Shown here one piece after another: positions 26,690-35,562 of a stretch of DNA of 64,000 nucleotides (position 1 is its first letter; each line of letters opens with the position of its first letter). Source of the DNA: an uncultured Marinoscillum sp. (lineage in GTDB: Bacteria; Bacteroidota; Bacteroidia; Cytophagales; MED-G16). The notes beneath the pieces were generated by a model that worked only from the letters and a program-made list of their open reading frames with translations, was not told the DNA's origin and made no database searches. The stretch covers positions 69,471-133,470 of the forward strand of contig CACOFQ010000001.1 of the NCBI GenBank assembly GCA_902626505.1, in the 5' to 3' direction. Both the position numbers and the translations under genes were made by a program.

Positions 26690-28711
26690 TCATTTATTGA
26701 ATCCTACTGTTATATTTTCCACTTGTAAACCAGCTTTTTCTAAGAGAGGATTATTAGACAAGATTCCACGATCTCCTATCATTTCCATATACACTTCTAC
26801 GGGTATCTCTTTAGTTATCTTAAATTGTAAATTTAATCCTTGTAAGTTTCCAGAGTTCCAATTTTTTACTGTTCCTGCTAAGTAAGCATCTATTTCGTAA
26901 CCGTAAATAGTGAAAGGTTTTCCATTCGCCTTTTCTACTTCTTTAATTGTACTACCAATTCCAACACCCTCTTTTGTTTTCCAATTAGAATTTGGATTTT
27001 TAATTCTAATGATTTTGGGGGTTAAGTTGCCATCATTCCATTCTATTGTAATATTATCAGCAGTGTTATCAAAGATCACTTCAGTACCTTTTATATCAAA
27101 ACCTTCATAACTAAAAACAACGGTTTCTCTTATGTTCCCTTTATCATAAAGCTTATTTAATGCAGATTTCGTAGTTGAAGATGTTATTAGCCCTACACTT
27201 TCATTTGGGATGATATTTCTATCAATAGAAATATCCTCCTCAAACTCATATCGATAAAAACTACTGGCACTCCTGTTATTATTAGTAAAAGTAAGCTTAA
27301 AAGCATTATTGTCCATAAGGGTAATTTTATAAGTCCCCCCTTCGTATTCCGTTCCCTCGCTATAACAGGTGCTCTTAAGGTTTAAATGCTTTCCATCATT
27401 AGATTTCTCCCCATAAAGTTTGCAATATACACCGTCATATAATGAACTATAAAATTCAATTTCACCTTTTACTTCATTTCCATCTATGTTGAAATTTACT
27501 TTTTCTCCTATCTCTTTCATCCAATCTTCTACAACTTTAGATGCTGAATATTTCCCGTCTTTGAAACTATTATTTTGGAACCTGTGAACTAATGTGTAAT
27601 AAATCCAATTTTCTCCATCATAGTTCTCTCGAATAATGTAGCCATTATCATCTAAATTGAAAAGACTATCTCTAACCACATCCCAGTCTCCCCATTTACT
27701 TAAATCAGAAGCCTCTTCTTTTGTTAATTTTGCTCCTTTGATTTTATACCATTTATTTCCATCTGTGATAGCAGAGTCAATTATCTCTACAGGTGTAGCA
27801 GGGAAACTTAACCAATTTGTTTGAATATAATCTGATTCACTTCCAAAGTTTGAAGCGTCTTTATACCATTCCACTTTATTTAATTGAAATAAAACCTTGC
27901 TCTCACTTACATTTGGTTTATTTCTTATGTTGACATTTGTAGCAATTACATATGCATGATCAGAGATATCAACCTTTACATTTGCAGATTGATAGCCTTT
28001 TTGGGTATGGCAGCCTATGAAATTGAGTTCTATATCCCGATCACCTTCTATACCACTACTGGTGTATTTTTGTATGACCAGTAAGCGTTCCTTAGACGGC
28101 GATACAAAAGCACCTAAAATTTCTGAGGCAAGGCGTCTGAAATTAGAATCATAAGTGGATTGCAAAATGGTTTTACTGCCTTGTTGGTTGTTAGTAGCGG
28201 TTAGGGTTTCCTTGGAAATATATCCGTCTTTTTCGACTTTATTATTCTGGATGCTTATACTTTCGCCTTTTGCATTTTTTATAGGAAAAGAGGAATAAGT
28301 TAAAGGGGTTTTGGTGTTAATATTATATTTATTTAGCGCTTCGGTAAAAGTGGCTTTGTGAAGCTCAAATATGCCTTTAGCTGAAAAGTCGCATTCACCT
28401 TGGCCATATGCATCAAACTTACCCTCACAGATGTCATAGCCACTGTAGGATTTGATATAGGCATTTTTGTCTGTTACTACATCTTTAATCAAAAAATCAA
28501 ACCCATGCCCCTCTGGAAGACTAGCGTAATTAGATTCGCTAAGGATCATTAGTGCAAAATAACGTTCGTCTTCAGACCAGCCTATAGGGTAATATTTGGA
28601 ATTTAAATATCCTGCCTGTGTAAATTGGTTAATAGGCACTTCTGGGATAGTTTGTGAGTGGGCACAAAAGTTTATTAATAATAACGAAATTAATAGTTTG
28701 ATTTTTTTCAT
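26690..28711 (-). CDS. Unrecognised large exported protein with SH3-like segment
   Basis: About 673 aa and not assigned to a known family. It has a signal peptide (MKKIKLLISLLLINFCAHSQ). An N-terminal beta-rich region of some 200 residues contains YYPIGWSEDERYFALMIL. A bacterial SH3-like segment at about 255-285 carries YVIATNVNIRNKPNVSESKV. A beta-strand region near 405-480 (VKGEIEFYSSLYDGVYCKLYG) and a C-terminal domain with EGVGIGSTIKEVEKANGKPF follow. The frame opens upstream at TTG 28729, but the ATG at 28711 gives a clean signal peptide and one base of spacing after the antiporter gene, so the two are likely cotranscribed. Some stretches reach 45% GC. Likely periplasmic; the role is unknown. 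Confidence 0.75.
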   Translation of the reverse strand: MKKIKLLISLLLINFCAHSQTIPEVPINQFTQAGYLNSKYYPIGWSEDERYFALMILSESNYASLPEGHGFDFLIKDVVTDKNAYIKSYSGYDICEGKFDAYGQGECDFSAKGIFELHKATFTEALNKYNINTKTPLTYSSFPIKNAKGESISIQNNKVEKDGYISKETLTATNNQQGSKTILQSTYDSNFRRLASEILGAFVSPSKERLLVIQKYTSSGIEGDRDIELNFIGCHTQKGYQSANVKVDISDHAYVIATNVNIRNKPNVSESKVLFQLNKVEWYKDASNFGSESDYIQTNWLSFPATPVEIIDSAITDGNKWYKIKGAKLTKEEASDLSKWGDWDVVRDSLFNLDDNGYIIRENYDGENWIYYTLVHRFQNNSFKDGKYSASKVVEDWMKEIGEKVNFNIDGNEVKGEIEFYSSLYDGVYCKLYGEKSNDGKHLNLKSTCYSEGTEYEGGTYKITLMDNNAFKLTFTNNNRSASSFYRYEFEEDISIDRNIIPNESVGLITSSTTKSALNKLYDKGNIRETVVFSYEGFDIKGTEVIFDNTADNITIEWNDGNLTPKIIRIKNPNSNWKTKEGVGIGSTIKEVEKANGKPFTIYGYEIDAYLAGTVKNWNSGNLQGLNLQFKITKEIPVEVYMEMIGDRGILSNNPLLEKAGLQVENITVGFNK

Positions 28712-28712
28712 A

Positions 28713-30029
28713 TTACTTCTTTTTAACAATCTTCTCCATAGTCAGCCCCTGTACCAAAATTGTAAATAGAACAACAGCGTAGGTTAGAATTAGTATAAGA
28801 GATTTAACATCTCCCATGTCATCAGGTAAGTTAAGGGCAAGAGCTATACTAAGTCCACCTCTCAAACCTCCCCATGTAATAATTTTAGCTGTATTTTCTT
28901 CAAAGTCTTTAAATCGTGATAGTATCGCAATCGGAATTGATACTCCAATATATCTAGAGAGAACAACAAGGAATATTGTTATTATTGACAACGCTAAATA
29001 AACTAAATTGAAGCTATCGAAAATTAAAATTATCTCAAGTCCAATTAATATGAATAGGATAGCGTTAAGTGTTTCATCAAGAAGGTGCCAGAATTTATAG
29101 ACGTAGTCTCCCATAGCAAGCTCAGAGTCTCCATTACCGTCTTCCTCCTTGATATGTTTATTAAGATATAGACCAAGAATAACAACACCTAGTGGAGCTG
29201 AGAGATGGTACCTGGTCGCTATTACAGAAACAAATAGCACTAGAGAAAGTGTTATTAAAACTTCAAGTTCCACGTGTTCATTCTCAATATACCTAACTAA
29301 TTTTAGACCAAAATATCCTATGATAGCTCCTAGCGCTAGACCACCGATTACCTCAGTAAAGAATAGTGTCCCCACTGAGTCAAATGTTATGTCTGCACCA
29401 GTAGATTTTACTCCAAGTAAAGTCAAGAATACAACAACGCCGATACCGTCATTGAATAGAGATTCTCCAGCAATTCTAGTCTCGGTAAGAGGAGATAATT
29501 TCATTTTTTTCACAATCGAGAGAACTGCAATCGGATCAGTTGGAGCTATTAGTGAACCAAAAAGTAGACAATCAATATAACTTATTCCTAGAGAAGAAAG
29601 TCCAAAGATAGGAGCGTTTACTAGGTAAAATGTTAAACTTCCAACTACATATGTAGAGAAAATAACACCAAATGAGGCTAGAAGTAATATTGTAATTTTA
29701 TCCTTCCTTAGTATATGAACGTTAATGGACATTGCTCCTGCAAATAGAAGAAAGGGTAGCATCACGTTCATGAGCATGAAGTTAAAATCAAAACTTTCAG
29801 TAATTGTATATGCTATGTCATAAAACCCCGGGAAGAAAAATCCAAATATTAGAATTATGACAGATAATGCTATAGCTAAGATCATTAGACCTATAGTCAT
29901 CGGCAATTTTAAATATCTAAGGTTTACGATTGAGAAGAAAGATGCTAAGATTAAAAGTATAGTACTGAGTTCAAGTATGTCGAGTCTCCTGTTCTCTATT
30001 AGTGAATATCCTTGGTTTAATTCTTCCAC
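28713..30029 (-). CDS. CPA1-type cation/proton antiporter
   Basis: Inner membrane Na+(or K+)/H+ antiporter, 438 aa with about twelve hydrophobic segments. Transport-core motifs are GSLIAPTDPIAVLSIVKK, with the Asp in TDP, and GESLFNDGIGVVVFLTLL. A third conserved segment, WGGLRGGLSIALALNLP, follows. The substrate ion cannot be decided from the sequence. There is no C-terminal regulatory domain; the protein ends shortly after the last membrane segment (MEKIVKKK). The unrecognised exported protein follows one base later. Confidence 0.92.
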   Translation of the reverse strand: MEELNQGYSLIENRRLDILELSTILLILASFFSIVNLRYLKLPMTIGLMILAIALSVIILIFGFFFPGFYDIAYTITESFDFNFMLMNVMLPFLLFAGAMSINVHILRKDKITILLLASFGVIFSTYVVGSLTFYLVNAPIFGLSSLGISYIDCLLFGSLIAPTDPIAVLSIVKKMKLSPLTETRIAGESLFNDGIGVVVFLTLLGVKSTGADITFDSVGTLFFTEVIGGLALGAIIGYFGLKLVRYIENEHVELEVLITLSLVLFVSVIATRYHLSAPLGVVILGLYLNKHIKEEDGNGDSELAMGDYVYKFWHLLDETLNAILFILIGLEIILIFDSFNLVYLALSIITIFLVVLSRYIGVSIPIAILSRFKDFEENTAKIITWGGLRGGLSIALALNLPDDMGDVKSLILILTYAVVLFTILVQGLTMEKIVKKK

Positions 30030-30080
30030 AAAAAATTTGTTCTTATTTAAGAATATGTGAAAATAACTATAAATTTAAAT

Positions 30081-30407
30081 ATGACTATAGAAGAAGCTCA
30101 AAAAATTGTTGACAACTGGATCAAAGAAAAAGGTGTCAGGTATTTTAATGAACTAACTAATACTACAATTCTCATGGAGGAAGTAGGGGAACTCGCAAGA
30201 GTTATAGCTAGGAAGTACGGGGAGCAGTCTACAAAAAAGGGTGAGGAAAACCTCAACTTAGCAGATGAAATTGCTGATGTACTATGGGTCTTAATGTGCA
30301 TTGCAAATCAGACAGGTGTTGACCTTACCGATGCTCTAAAAAAAAATATAGAAAAGAAAGATAGAAGAGATTCTGAGCGACACTTAAATAATAAGAAACT
30401 ACAATAA
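30081..30407 (+). CDS. MazG-like nucleotide pyrophosphohydrolase
   Basis: All-alpha NTP pyrophosphohydrolase, 108 aa from the ATG at 30081. The metal-binding pattern is EEVGELARVIARKYGEQ followed by DEIADVLWVLMCIANQTG, i.e. the EExxE and ExxD motifs. A GTG at 30057 would add eight residues, but the family normally begins at MTIEEAQKIVDNWI. Likely house-cleaning of non-canonical nucleotides. The 3' end overlaps the convergent ComB gene by nine bases. Confidence 0.88.
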   Translation: MTIEEAQKIVDNWIKEKGVRYFNELTNTTILMEEVGELARVIARKYGEQSTKKGEENLNLADEIADVLWVLMCIANQTGVDLTDALKKNIEKKDRRDSERHLNNKKLQ

Positions 30408-31100
30408 TACTATCTCGTCACCATCTAGATAAGGTAAAATTTCTTGATTATCAATTTCTGAGCAGAATTCGATATCTCTTATATTATCATAACCTGACAA
30501 TCTTTTAGCGTGTGAAGATTTTTTCATGCTTGATAAGATATCATCTTTAGATTGTTCATATAATTTTTTTGCTATGACTACGGTATCTGACTCATGTTCA
30601 TAATTCTCTAATCCTGCAACTATTGCACCGGCACACATAGTATCTTCTAGATTAGTACTCCCTTTCCATCCCGAGCATACTAGTAGCGTATCTCTACTAT
30701 TAGTATTCAGATATTCTATAACTTTTGATAGATTTAGAAATGAACTTATTAAAGTTATTTTAGATCCCTTGGTCTTGACAATTGCTTTTGTGCCGTTACT
30801 AGTTGCAATTCCAACATCTCTACCTGCAAATAAGTTTTTTTCAATTTTAGATGGTGAATTTCCATAGTCAAACCCCTCTACCTTTTTACCCATTCTCTCT
30901 GCCATTACTATATAACCATTTTCTTTAAGTTTCATACACTCCTCAAGTGACTCTACTGGCTTCACAGATTTAGCTCCCGAGAAAAGAATGGTATTTATCG
31001 TACTTGTTGCTCTTAGCACATCAATTACCACTACATTTTTATCGTGGTGCTGATAATTTTCTAGCTGTTGGTGAGTTAAACAAACATCTACTGAACTCAT
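30399..31100 (-). CDS. comB: 2-phosphosulfolactate phosphatase family protein
   Basis: Hydrolyses 2-phosphosulfolactate to sulfolactate in the archaeal coenzyme M pathway. The 233-aa protein has the ComB family motifs VIDVLRATSTINTIL, TSNGTKAIVKT and CSGWKGSTNLEDTMCAGAIV. Members occur widely in bacteria that make no coenzyme M, so the substrate here is uncertain. It starts four bases inside the end of gcvT; no comA or comC homologue is in the window. Confidence 0.85.
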   Translation of the reverse strand: MSSVDVCLTHQQLENYQHHDKNVVVIDVLRATSTINTILFSGAKSVKPVESLEECMKLKENGYIVMAERMGKKVEGFDYGNSPSKIEKNLFAGRDVGIATSNGTKAIVKTKGSKITLISSFLNLSKVIEYLNTNSRDTLLVCSGWKGSTNLEDTMCAGAIVAGLENYEHESDTVVIAKKLYEQSKDDILSSMKKSSHAKRLSGYDNIRDIEFCSEIDNQEILPYLDGDEIVLL

Positions 31101-32179
31101 ATAAATGGTCTTTTTACTATTTGTGCTTCTACTTTTTTCGATCTGACTTCAATGAATATTTTTTCTGAGATAGTATTTTCACCGTAGCTAACATATCCCA
31201 TTCCTATAGCCTTTTTTGAATATGGAGAGATTGAACCACTTGTAACTTCACCAACTAGTTCCTTTTCTTTATTAAATATCTTATATCCTTTTCTGGGGAT
31301 ACCTTTTTCAACTAATTCGAATCCAATAAGAACCTTAGATGGTTTATTGGTTCTGTCTCTATCTACAATTTCTTTACCTATGAAGTCTATATCTTTTTTA
31401 CATATCCATCCAAGTCCAGCCTCAATTGGATTTATGGAGTCATCAATATCATTTCCGTGTAGGCAGAACCCCATCTCTAACCTAAGAGTATCTCTGGCTC
31501 CAAGTCCTATAGGTTGGATTCCAAATTTATTACCTGCTAACATAACATTATCCCACAGGGATTCAGCAAATTCATTTTTTACGTAAAGCTCAAAACCTCC
31601 AGCTCCTGTGTACCCAGTTGCTGAAATAATAATATTCCCAAACTTACTACTCTCCTTTTCTATGAATGTATAGTATTTTATTTCTGAGAGATCTTCTTCA
31701 AATAATTGGCTGCATACTTTCTCTGCGTTTGGTCCTTGGACAGCAAATAGAGAGTACTCATCTGAAAGGTTTTTTATTTCTACCCCTAGATTATTATTGT
31801 CATTAAGCCAGTTAAAATCTTTCTCCATGTTTGATGCATTAACCACAAGCATATACTTATTTTCTCCCATGTCATAGACTAGAAGGTCGTCAATTATTCC
31901 ACCTGAACGATTTAATATAGAAGAATACTGGACTTTTCCTTTTGTTAATTTATTGATGTCATTGGTGGTAACCATCTGTAAAAAATCTTTTGCCATTTCT
32001 CCTGTAACAAAAAATTCTCCCATGTGTGAAACATCAAAAATTCCTAATTTTTCCCTAACACAATTATGCTCATCCGCTATAGTAGAATACCACATAGGCA
32101 TATTATATCCCGCAAACGGAACCATTTTGGCATTATTATTAAGGTGAAACTTTTCGTTTTGTAGACTCTTTGTGTTCAT
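31097..32179 (-). CDS. gcvT: Aminomethyltransferase (glycine cleavage T-protein)
   Basis: Tetrahydrofolate-dependent T-protein of the glycine cleavage system: releases ammonia and forms methylene-THF. It is 360 aa. Motifs visible are PFAGYNMPMWY at the N-terminus, GIFDVSHMGEFFVTG, GYTGAGGFELYV and GLGARDTLRLEMGFCLHGND. The other subunits (H, P) are elsewhere. A TATCTTTG box lies four bases before the start codon. Links to one-carbon supply from the histidine operon in the same window are possible but inferred. Confidence 0.96.
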   Translation of the reverse strand: MNTKSLQNEKFHLNNNAKMVPFAGYNMPMWYSTIADEHNCVREKLGIFDVSHMGEFFVTGEMAKDFLQMVTTNDINKLTKGKVQYSSILNRSGGIIDDLLVYDMGENKYMLVVNASNMEKDFNWLNDNNNLGVEIKNLSDEYSLFAVQGPNAEKVCSQLFEEDLSEIKYYTFIEKESSKFGNIIISATGYTGAGGFELYVKNEFAESLWDNVMLAGNKFGIQPIGLGARDTLRLEMGFCLHGNDIDDSINPIEAGLGWICKKDIDFIGKEIVDRDRTNKPSKVLIGFELVEKGIPRKGYKIFNKEKELVGEVTSGSISPYSKKAIGMGYVSYGENTISEKIFIEVRSKKVEAQIVKRPFI

Positions 32180-32183
32180 GCCT

Positions 32184-32191
32184 CAAAGATA
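32184..32191 (-). promoter_or_regulatory. Putative -7 promoter box for gcvT
   Basis: Read on the minus strand, TATCTTTG is an exact match to TAnnTTTG and is followed after only four bases (AGGC) by the gcvT ATG. Transcription from it would give a leaderless or nearly leaderless mRNA. The same octamer precedes the MATE gene at 33456. Confidence 0.45.
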
Positions 32192-32207
32192 AGTTTTAAA
32201 GATTAAT

Positions 32208-32783
32208 TTATAGAAGTTTAAATGATTTCCTATGATACTTAGTAGTTCCATATTTTTTAATAGAATCTCTATGTTTTTTTGTGGGGTATCCAAAGTTTGA
32301 TTCCCAAGAATACATATCGTATTTAATAGATAAATTTTTCATCAGGTCATCTCTATAATTTTTTGCAAGAATTGATGCTGCAGCAATATTTTGAAATTTA
32401 TTATCTCCCTTGATTATACACTCGTGAGTAATCTTTCTGTACGGCTTAAACTTATTACCATCCACAATAATGAATTCTGGTCTTACTTTTAATTTATCAA
32501 GTGACCTGTGCATAGCCAGTATTGAGGCATTAAGAATATTTATTTCATCTATTTTATTATTACTAACCTCTGAAATACTCCAACTAGTTGCGTTATCAAT
32601 TATTTCTTGACCTACCTCTTTCCTTTTCTTATGACTTAATTTTTTTGAGTCAATAATTGACTTATTCTTGTAGTCTGGCGGAAGTATTACTGCTGCTGCA
32701 ACAACTGGTCCTGCGATACATCCTCTCCCAACTTCATCGCATCCTGCTTCTACTAATTTGTACTGATACTGGGTATTTAACAT
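32208..32783 (-). CDS. rnhB: Ribonuclease HII
   Basis: Degrades RNA of RNA-DNA hybrids and removes ribonucleotides from DNA. The 191-aa protein has the type 2 RNase H active site: EAGCDEVGRGCIAGPVVAAA (Asp, Glu and the GRG motif), FIIVDGNKF and AAASILAKNYRDDLM, with GYPTKKHRDSIKKYG near the end. The first gene in its direction, it is followed after 28 bases by gcvT. Confidence 0.96.
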   Translation of the reverse strand: MLNTQYQYKLVEAGCDEVGRGCIAGPVVAAAVILPPDYKNKSIIDSKKLSHKKRKEVGQEIIDNATSWSISEVSNNKIDEINILNASILAMHRSLDKLKVRPEFIIVDGNKFKPYRKITHECIIKGDNKFQNIAAASILAKNYRDDLMKNLSIKYDMYSWESNFGYPTKKHRDSIKKYGTTKYHRKSFKLL

Positions 32784-32873
32784 TTTTTAATAATTATTAT
32801 TTATTGTTCATGCAATATTTCTAGAACTATGTCGTCTAATAGATGTGACAAGTAAAATATTAAATTATTAATT

Positions 32874-33380
32874 ATGAAAAAAATACTTCTAATTATAGTG
32901 ACACTTTTTATCTCAGATATCGCATATTCTCAAGTTCAAAGAGGTAATAACTTCCAGAGGAGAGGGACGGTTGATAGAGATCAGATTAGGGAAAGGATAG
33001 AGACGAGAAGGGAGTCGGTCCAAAGTGGAGAAATTGATCCTGTACGTATACTTAATCTTACAGAGGAACAAAGGAAATCATTCAAAGAAATTAATTCAAA
33101 ACATCTATCTGCTGTAAAACCGATAAAGAAAGATATGATGAAGAAAAAATTAGAGATGCAGCTAGAGAAGATGGAAGATAAAATTGATATAACTACAATT
33201 AATAAATTATTTGACGATATCTCTGATCTGGAAGCAGAATTAAGGAAGTCTGAATTTAATAGAAACCTAGAAATTAGGTCACTACTTGATGACGAACAAG
33301 AAATGAGATTCGAGAGGATGATGCAAAGGAAAAAGATGATGGAGAAAAATAAAATAATGAGAAAAAATTCAAGAATATGA
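32874..33380 (+). CDS. Spy/CpxP-like periplasmic protein (LTxxQ type)
   Basis: 168 aa with a signal peptide ending AYSQ. The mature part is charged and helical and contains LTEEQRKSFKEI, which resembles the LTxxQ motif of the Spy/CpxP/heavy-metal resistor group. A second helical half (SDLEAELRKSEFNRNLEIRSLLDDEQEMRFE) and a basic Met/Lys-rich end follow. Such proteins act as periplasmic chaperones or stress sensors; that role is inferred from a short motif. A strong terminator follows at 33431. Confidence 0.65.
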   Translation: MKKILLIIVTLFISDIAYSQVQRGNNFQRRGTVDRDQIRERIETRRESVQSGEIDPVRILNLTEEQRKSFKEINSKHLSAVKPIKKDMMKKKLEMQLEKMEDKIDITTINKLFDDISDLEAELRKSEFNRNLEIRSLLDDEQEMRFERMMQRKKMMEKNKIMRKNSRI

Positions 33381-33430
33381 TTCAAGAACAAGTTTCATAC
33401 TAAGTAAAGTTTAACAACAGTTCATACCTA

Positions 33431-33456
33431 AAGCCCGAGAAATCGGGCTTTTTTTT
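33431..33456 (+). terminator. Strong rho-independent terminator
   Basis: AAGCCCGA-GAAA-TCGGGCTT: an eight-base GC-rich stem closed by a GAAA tetraloop and followed by a T run. It ends the Spy/CpxP-like transcript just before the MATE promoter box. Confidence 0.93.
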
Positions 33457-33463
33457 ATCTTTG
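33456..33463 (+). promoter_or_regulatory. Putative -7 promoter box for the MATE/plsC operon
   Basis: TATCTTTG, an exact TAnnTTTG match, begins in the T run of the terminator and ends six bases before the ATG at 33470. The arrangement packs terminator, promoter and start codon within 42 bases. Confidence 0.5.
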
Positions 33464-33469
33464 CCTCCC

Positions 33470-34786
33470 ATGAAATTATCTCAGCATATCAAGGAAAACC
33501 TCAACTTATCATTTCCTATTATGATAAGCCAACTAGGTCACATCACGGTAGGTGTTGCTGATAGTCTCATGATAGGTAATGTTTCTATTCCTCAACTAGC
33601 TGCTGTATCTCTTTCAACTTCAATCTTTGGGTTTATTCTTCTTTTCTGTATTGGTTTATCTTATGGGATAACACCACTCATTTCATCTAAAAAATCAGAT
33701 AAGAATTATATATCCATGACTTTTTATAATGGTATGTATCTAAATATGTTCTTTACAATATTATTAGTTGTCATAACAATATACTCTAAATATTTCCTCC
33801 AATATCTTGGCCAAGACGAAGAGGTTTTATTTCACACATACAGGTATCTTGATATTATAGCAATTTCTCTCGTACCCTTAATGTTGTTTCAGACATTTAA
33901 ACAATTTATAGAAGGACTCGGCTTCACAAAACCTGCCATGTACATTTCTATATTTTCTAATGGGATAAATATAATTTTAAATGGTATCCTAATTTTTGGA
34001 CTTTTTGGTTTTCCTAGATTAGAAATTCTTGGTGCGGCATATGCGACATTAATAAGTAGAGTCTTAATGTTTATTATAATATTTATCTATTGTTTGAACA
34101 GTAAGAGATTCCAAGAATATATTTTACAATTGAATATTTCGTTTAACAATACATCATTCAGAGCAATTTTTGGAATCGGATTTACATCTGGTCTACAATA
34201 TATTTTTGAAGTAGGAGCATTTACTGTTGCTACAGTAATAATTGGTTCAATTGGAGCAATTCAGTTAGCATCACATCAGATTGCACTAAATCTCGCGAGT
34301 ATTTCATATATGATTGCTTCTGGAATTGGATCAGCTTCGATGATATCTCTCGGATACTATTACGGTGAGGGAGATAACGAGGAAATCAGGAAATCAGGAT
34401 ATTCTAATTTTATACTTGTATTAGTTCTGATGTGTATATCAGCATTTATATTTATTACTTTAAGAAATCTTCTTCCAACATTTTATGTTGATGATATTGA
34501 GGTAATTACACTAGCATCTTCCCTACTAATAATTGCTGGTCTATTCCAATTATCAGATGGGGTTCAAGCCGTAGGTTTAGGAGTTTTAAGGGGTATAAGA
34601 GATACAAAAATCCCTACACTTGTTACATTTATTTCATATTGGGTTATTGCTATTCCTCTCTCATATTATTTAGGAATAATTTCTGACTATGGTTTATTTG
34701 GTGTATGGATAGGTTTGAGTGTAGGATTAACCATTGCAGCAGTTTTTCATGTTCTTCGTTTTAACTATCTTACATCAGCTAAATAG
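33470..34786 (+). CDS. MATE family efflux transporter
   Basis: Multidrug and toxin extrusion family antiporter, 438 aa with about twelve membrane segments. The pattern SFPIMISQLGHITVGVADSLMIGN at the N-terminus and the matching second-half segment SASMISLGYYYGEGDNEEIRKSG are typical. VGLGVLRGIRDTKIPTL is also conserved. I use the ATG at 33470 instead of a TTG three codons upstream. Substrates are unknown. The acyltransferase gene follows after two bases. Confidence 0.93.
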   Translation: MKLSQHIKENLNLSFPIMISQLGHITVGVADSLMIGNVSIPQLAAVSLSTSIFGFILLFCIGLSYGITPLISSKKSDKNYISMTFYNGMYLNMFFTILLVVITIYSKYFLQYLGQDEEVLFHTYRYLDIIAISLVPLMLFQTFKQFIEGLGFTKPAMYISIFSNGINIILNGILIFGLFGFPRLEILGAAYATLISRVLMFIIIFIYCLNSKRFQEYILQLNISFNNTSFRAIFGIGFTSGLQYIFEVGAFTVATVIIGSIGAIQLASHQIALNLASISYMIASGIGSASMISLGYYYGEGDNEEIRKSGYSNFILVLVLMCISAFIFITLRNLLPTFYVDDIEVITLASSLLIIAGLFQLSDGVQAVGLGVLRGIRDTKIPTLVTFISYWVIAIPLSYYLGIISDYGLFGVWIGLSVGLTIAAVFHVLRFNYLTSAK

Positions 34787-34788
34787 CT

Positions 34789-35514
34789 ATGAAAATATTT
34801 ACAATACTTTATTCTTTTTACGGTCTTCTAGTTTTCTCATCTCTTTTCATTTTCTTTTCGATACCACTTTTACTTGGAATTTGGTTCAAGCCTCTTAAAA
34901 GAATGGCCTACTGGGCTCATCATAAAATAGCAAGAACTTTTTTCACTTTAATATTTATCCCAATGAAAATTAGGTATGAGGAAGGTGTTGACTTGAAAAA
35001 ACAATATGTTATCATAGCAAACCACTTCTCATACATTGATATACCTGCCCTTGCTGCATTAAATTTACCTTTTAAATTTATCGGAAAAATGCAAGTCAAT
35101 AATATTCCAGTTTTAGGATATATTTTCAAGAATTTACACATAATGGTTGATAGAGATAGCAAGGAAAGTCGAAAACAAACGTATATCGATTGTTTTAGTT
35201 CATTAGATCAGGGTTATAGCATAGGGATTTTTCCAGAGGGAGGTATAAAAACAGAAAAAGTTCCTAAGATGGCTTCATTTAAAAATGGGGCATTTGCAAT
35301 GGCTCTTGAAAAACAAGTGCCTATCCTTCCTGTGTCTTTACTAGGTGCATATAAAATAATGAAAGGTTCTTTTTTTATAAATTGGAGTCCTTGTGAGATA
35401 ATATGTCACAAACCAATATATACTGATGGTTATACTACAAATGATATAGATGCATTTAGAGAAAAATGTTATAATATTTTACAGTCTGAGCTCGATAAAT
35501 CATATAACGAATAA
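34789..35514 (+). CDS. 1-acyl-sn-glycerol-3-phosphate acyltransferase (PlsC family)
   Basis: Membrane-associated acyltransferase of phospholipid synthesis, 241 aa. It has an N-terminal hydrophobic segment, then the family motifs NHFSYIDIPAL (the H-x4-D catalytic motif), KMQVNNIPVLGYIF, VDRDSKESR and GIFPEGGIKTE. Substrate could be lysophosphatidate or a related lysolipid. Its place behind the MATE gene gives no clue to specificity. Confidence 0.9.
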   Translation: MKIFTILYSFYGLLVFSSLFIFFSIPLLLGIWFKPLKRMAYWAHHKIARTFFTLIFIPMKIRYEEGVDLKKQYVIIANHFSYIDIPALAALNLPFKFIGKMQVNNIPVLGYIFKNLHIMVDRDSKESRKQTYIDCFSSLDQGYSIGIFPEGGIKTEKVPKMASFKNGAFAMALEKQVPILPVSLLGAYKIMKGSFFINWSPCEIICHKPIYTDGYTTNDIDAFREKCYNILQSELDKSYNE

Positions 35515-35562
35515 GAGATTGTTTGATTATTTTATTCCCCTAAAAAAACTAACTTTAAAGTA

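Noticed and set aside
30057..30080. GTG start for the MazG-like protein
   Set aside because: Adds eight residues before the normal MTIEEAQ start; the ATG at 30081 is preferred, though the GTG cannot be excluded.
30399..31100. Evidence for methanogenesis-type coenzyme M synthesis
   Set aside because: A single ComB-family gene is widespread in bacteria and no other pathway gene is seen.
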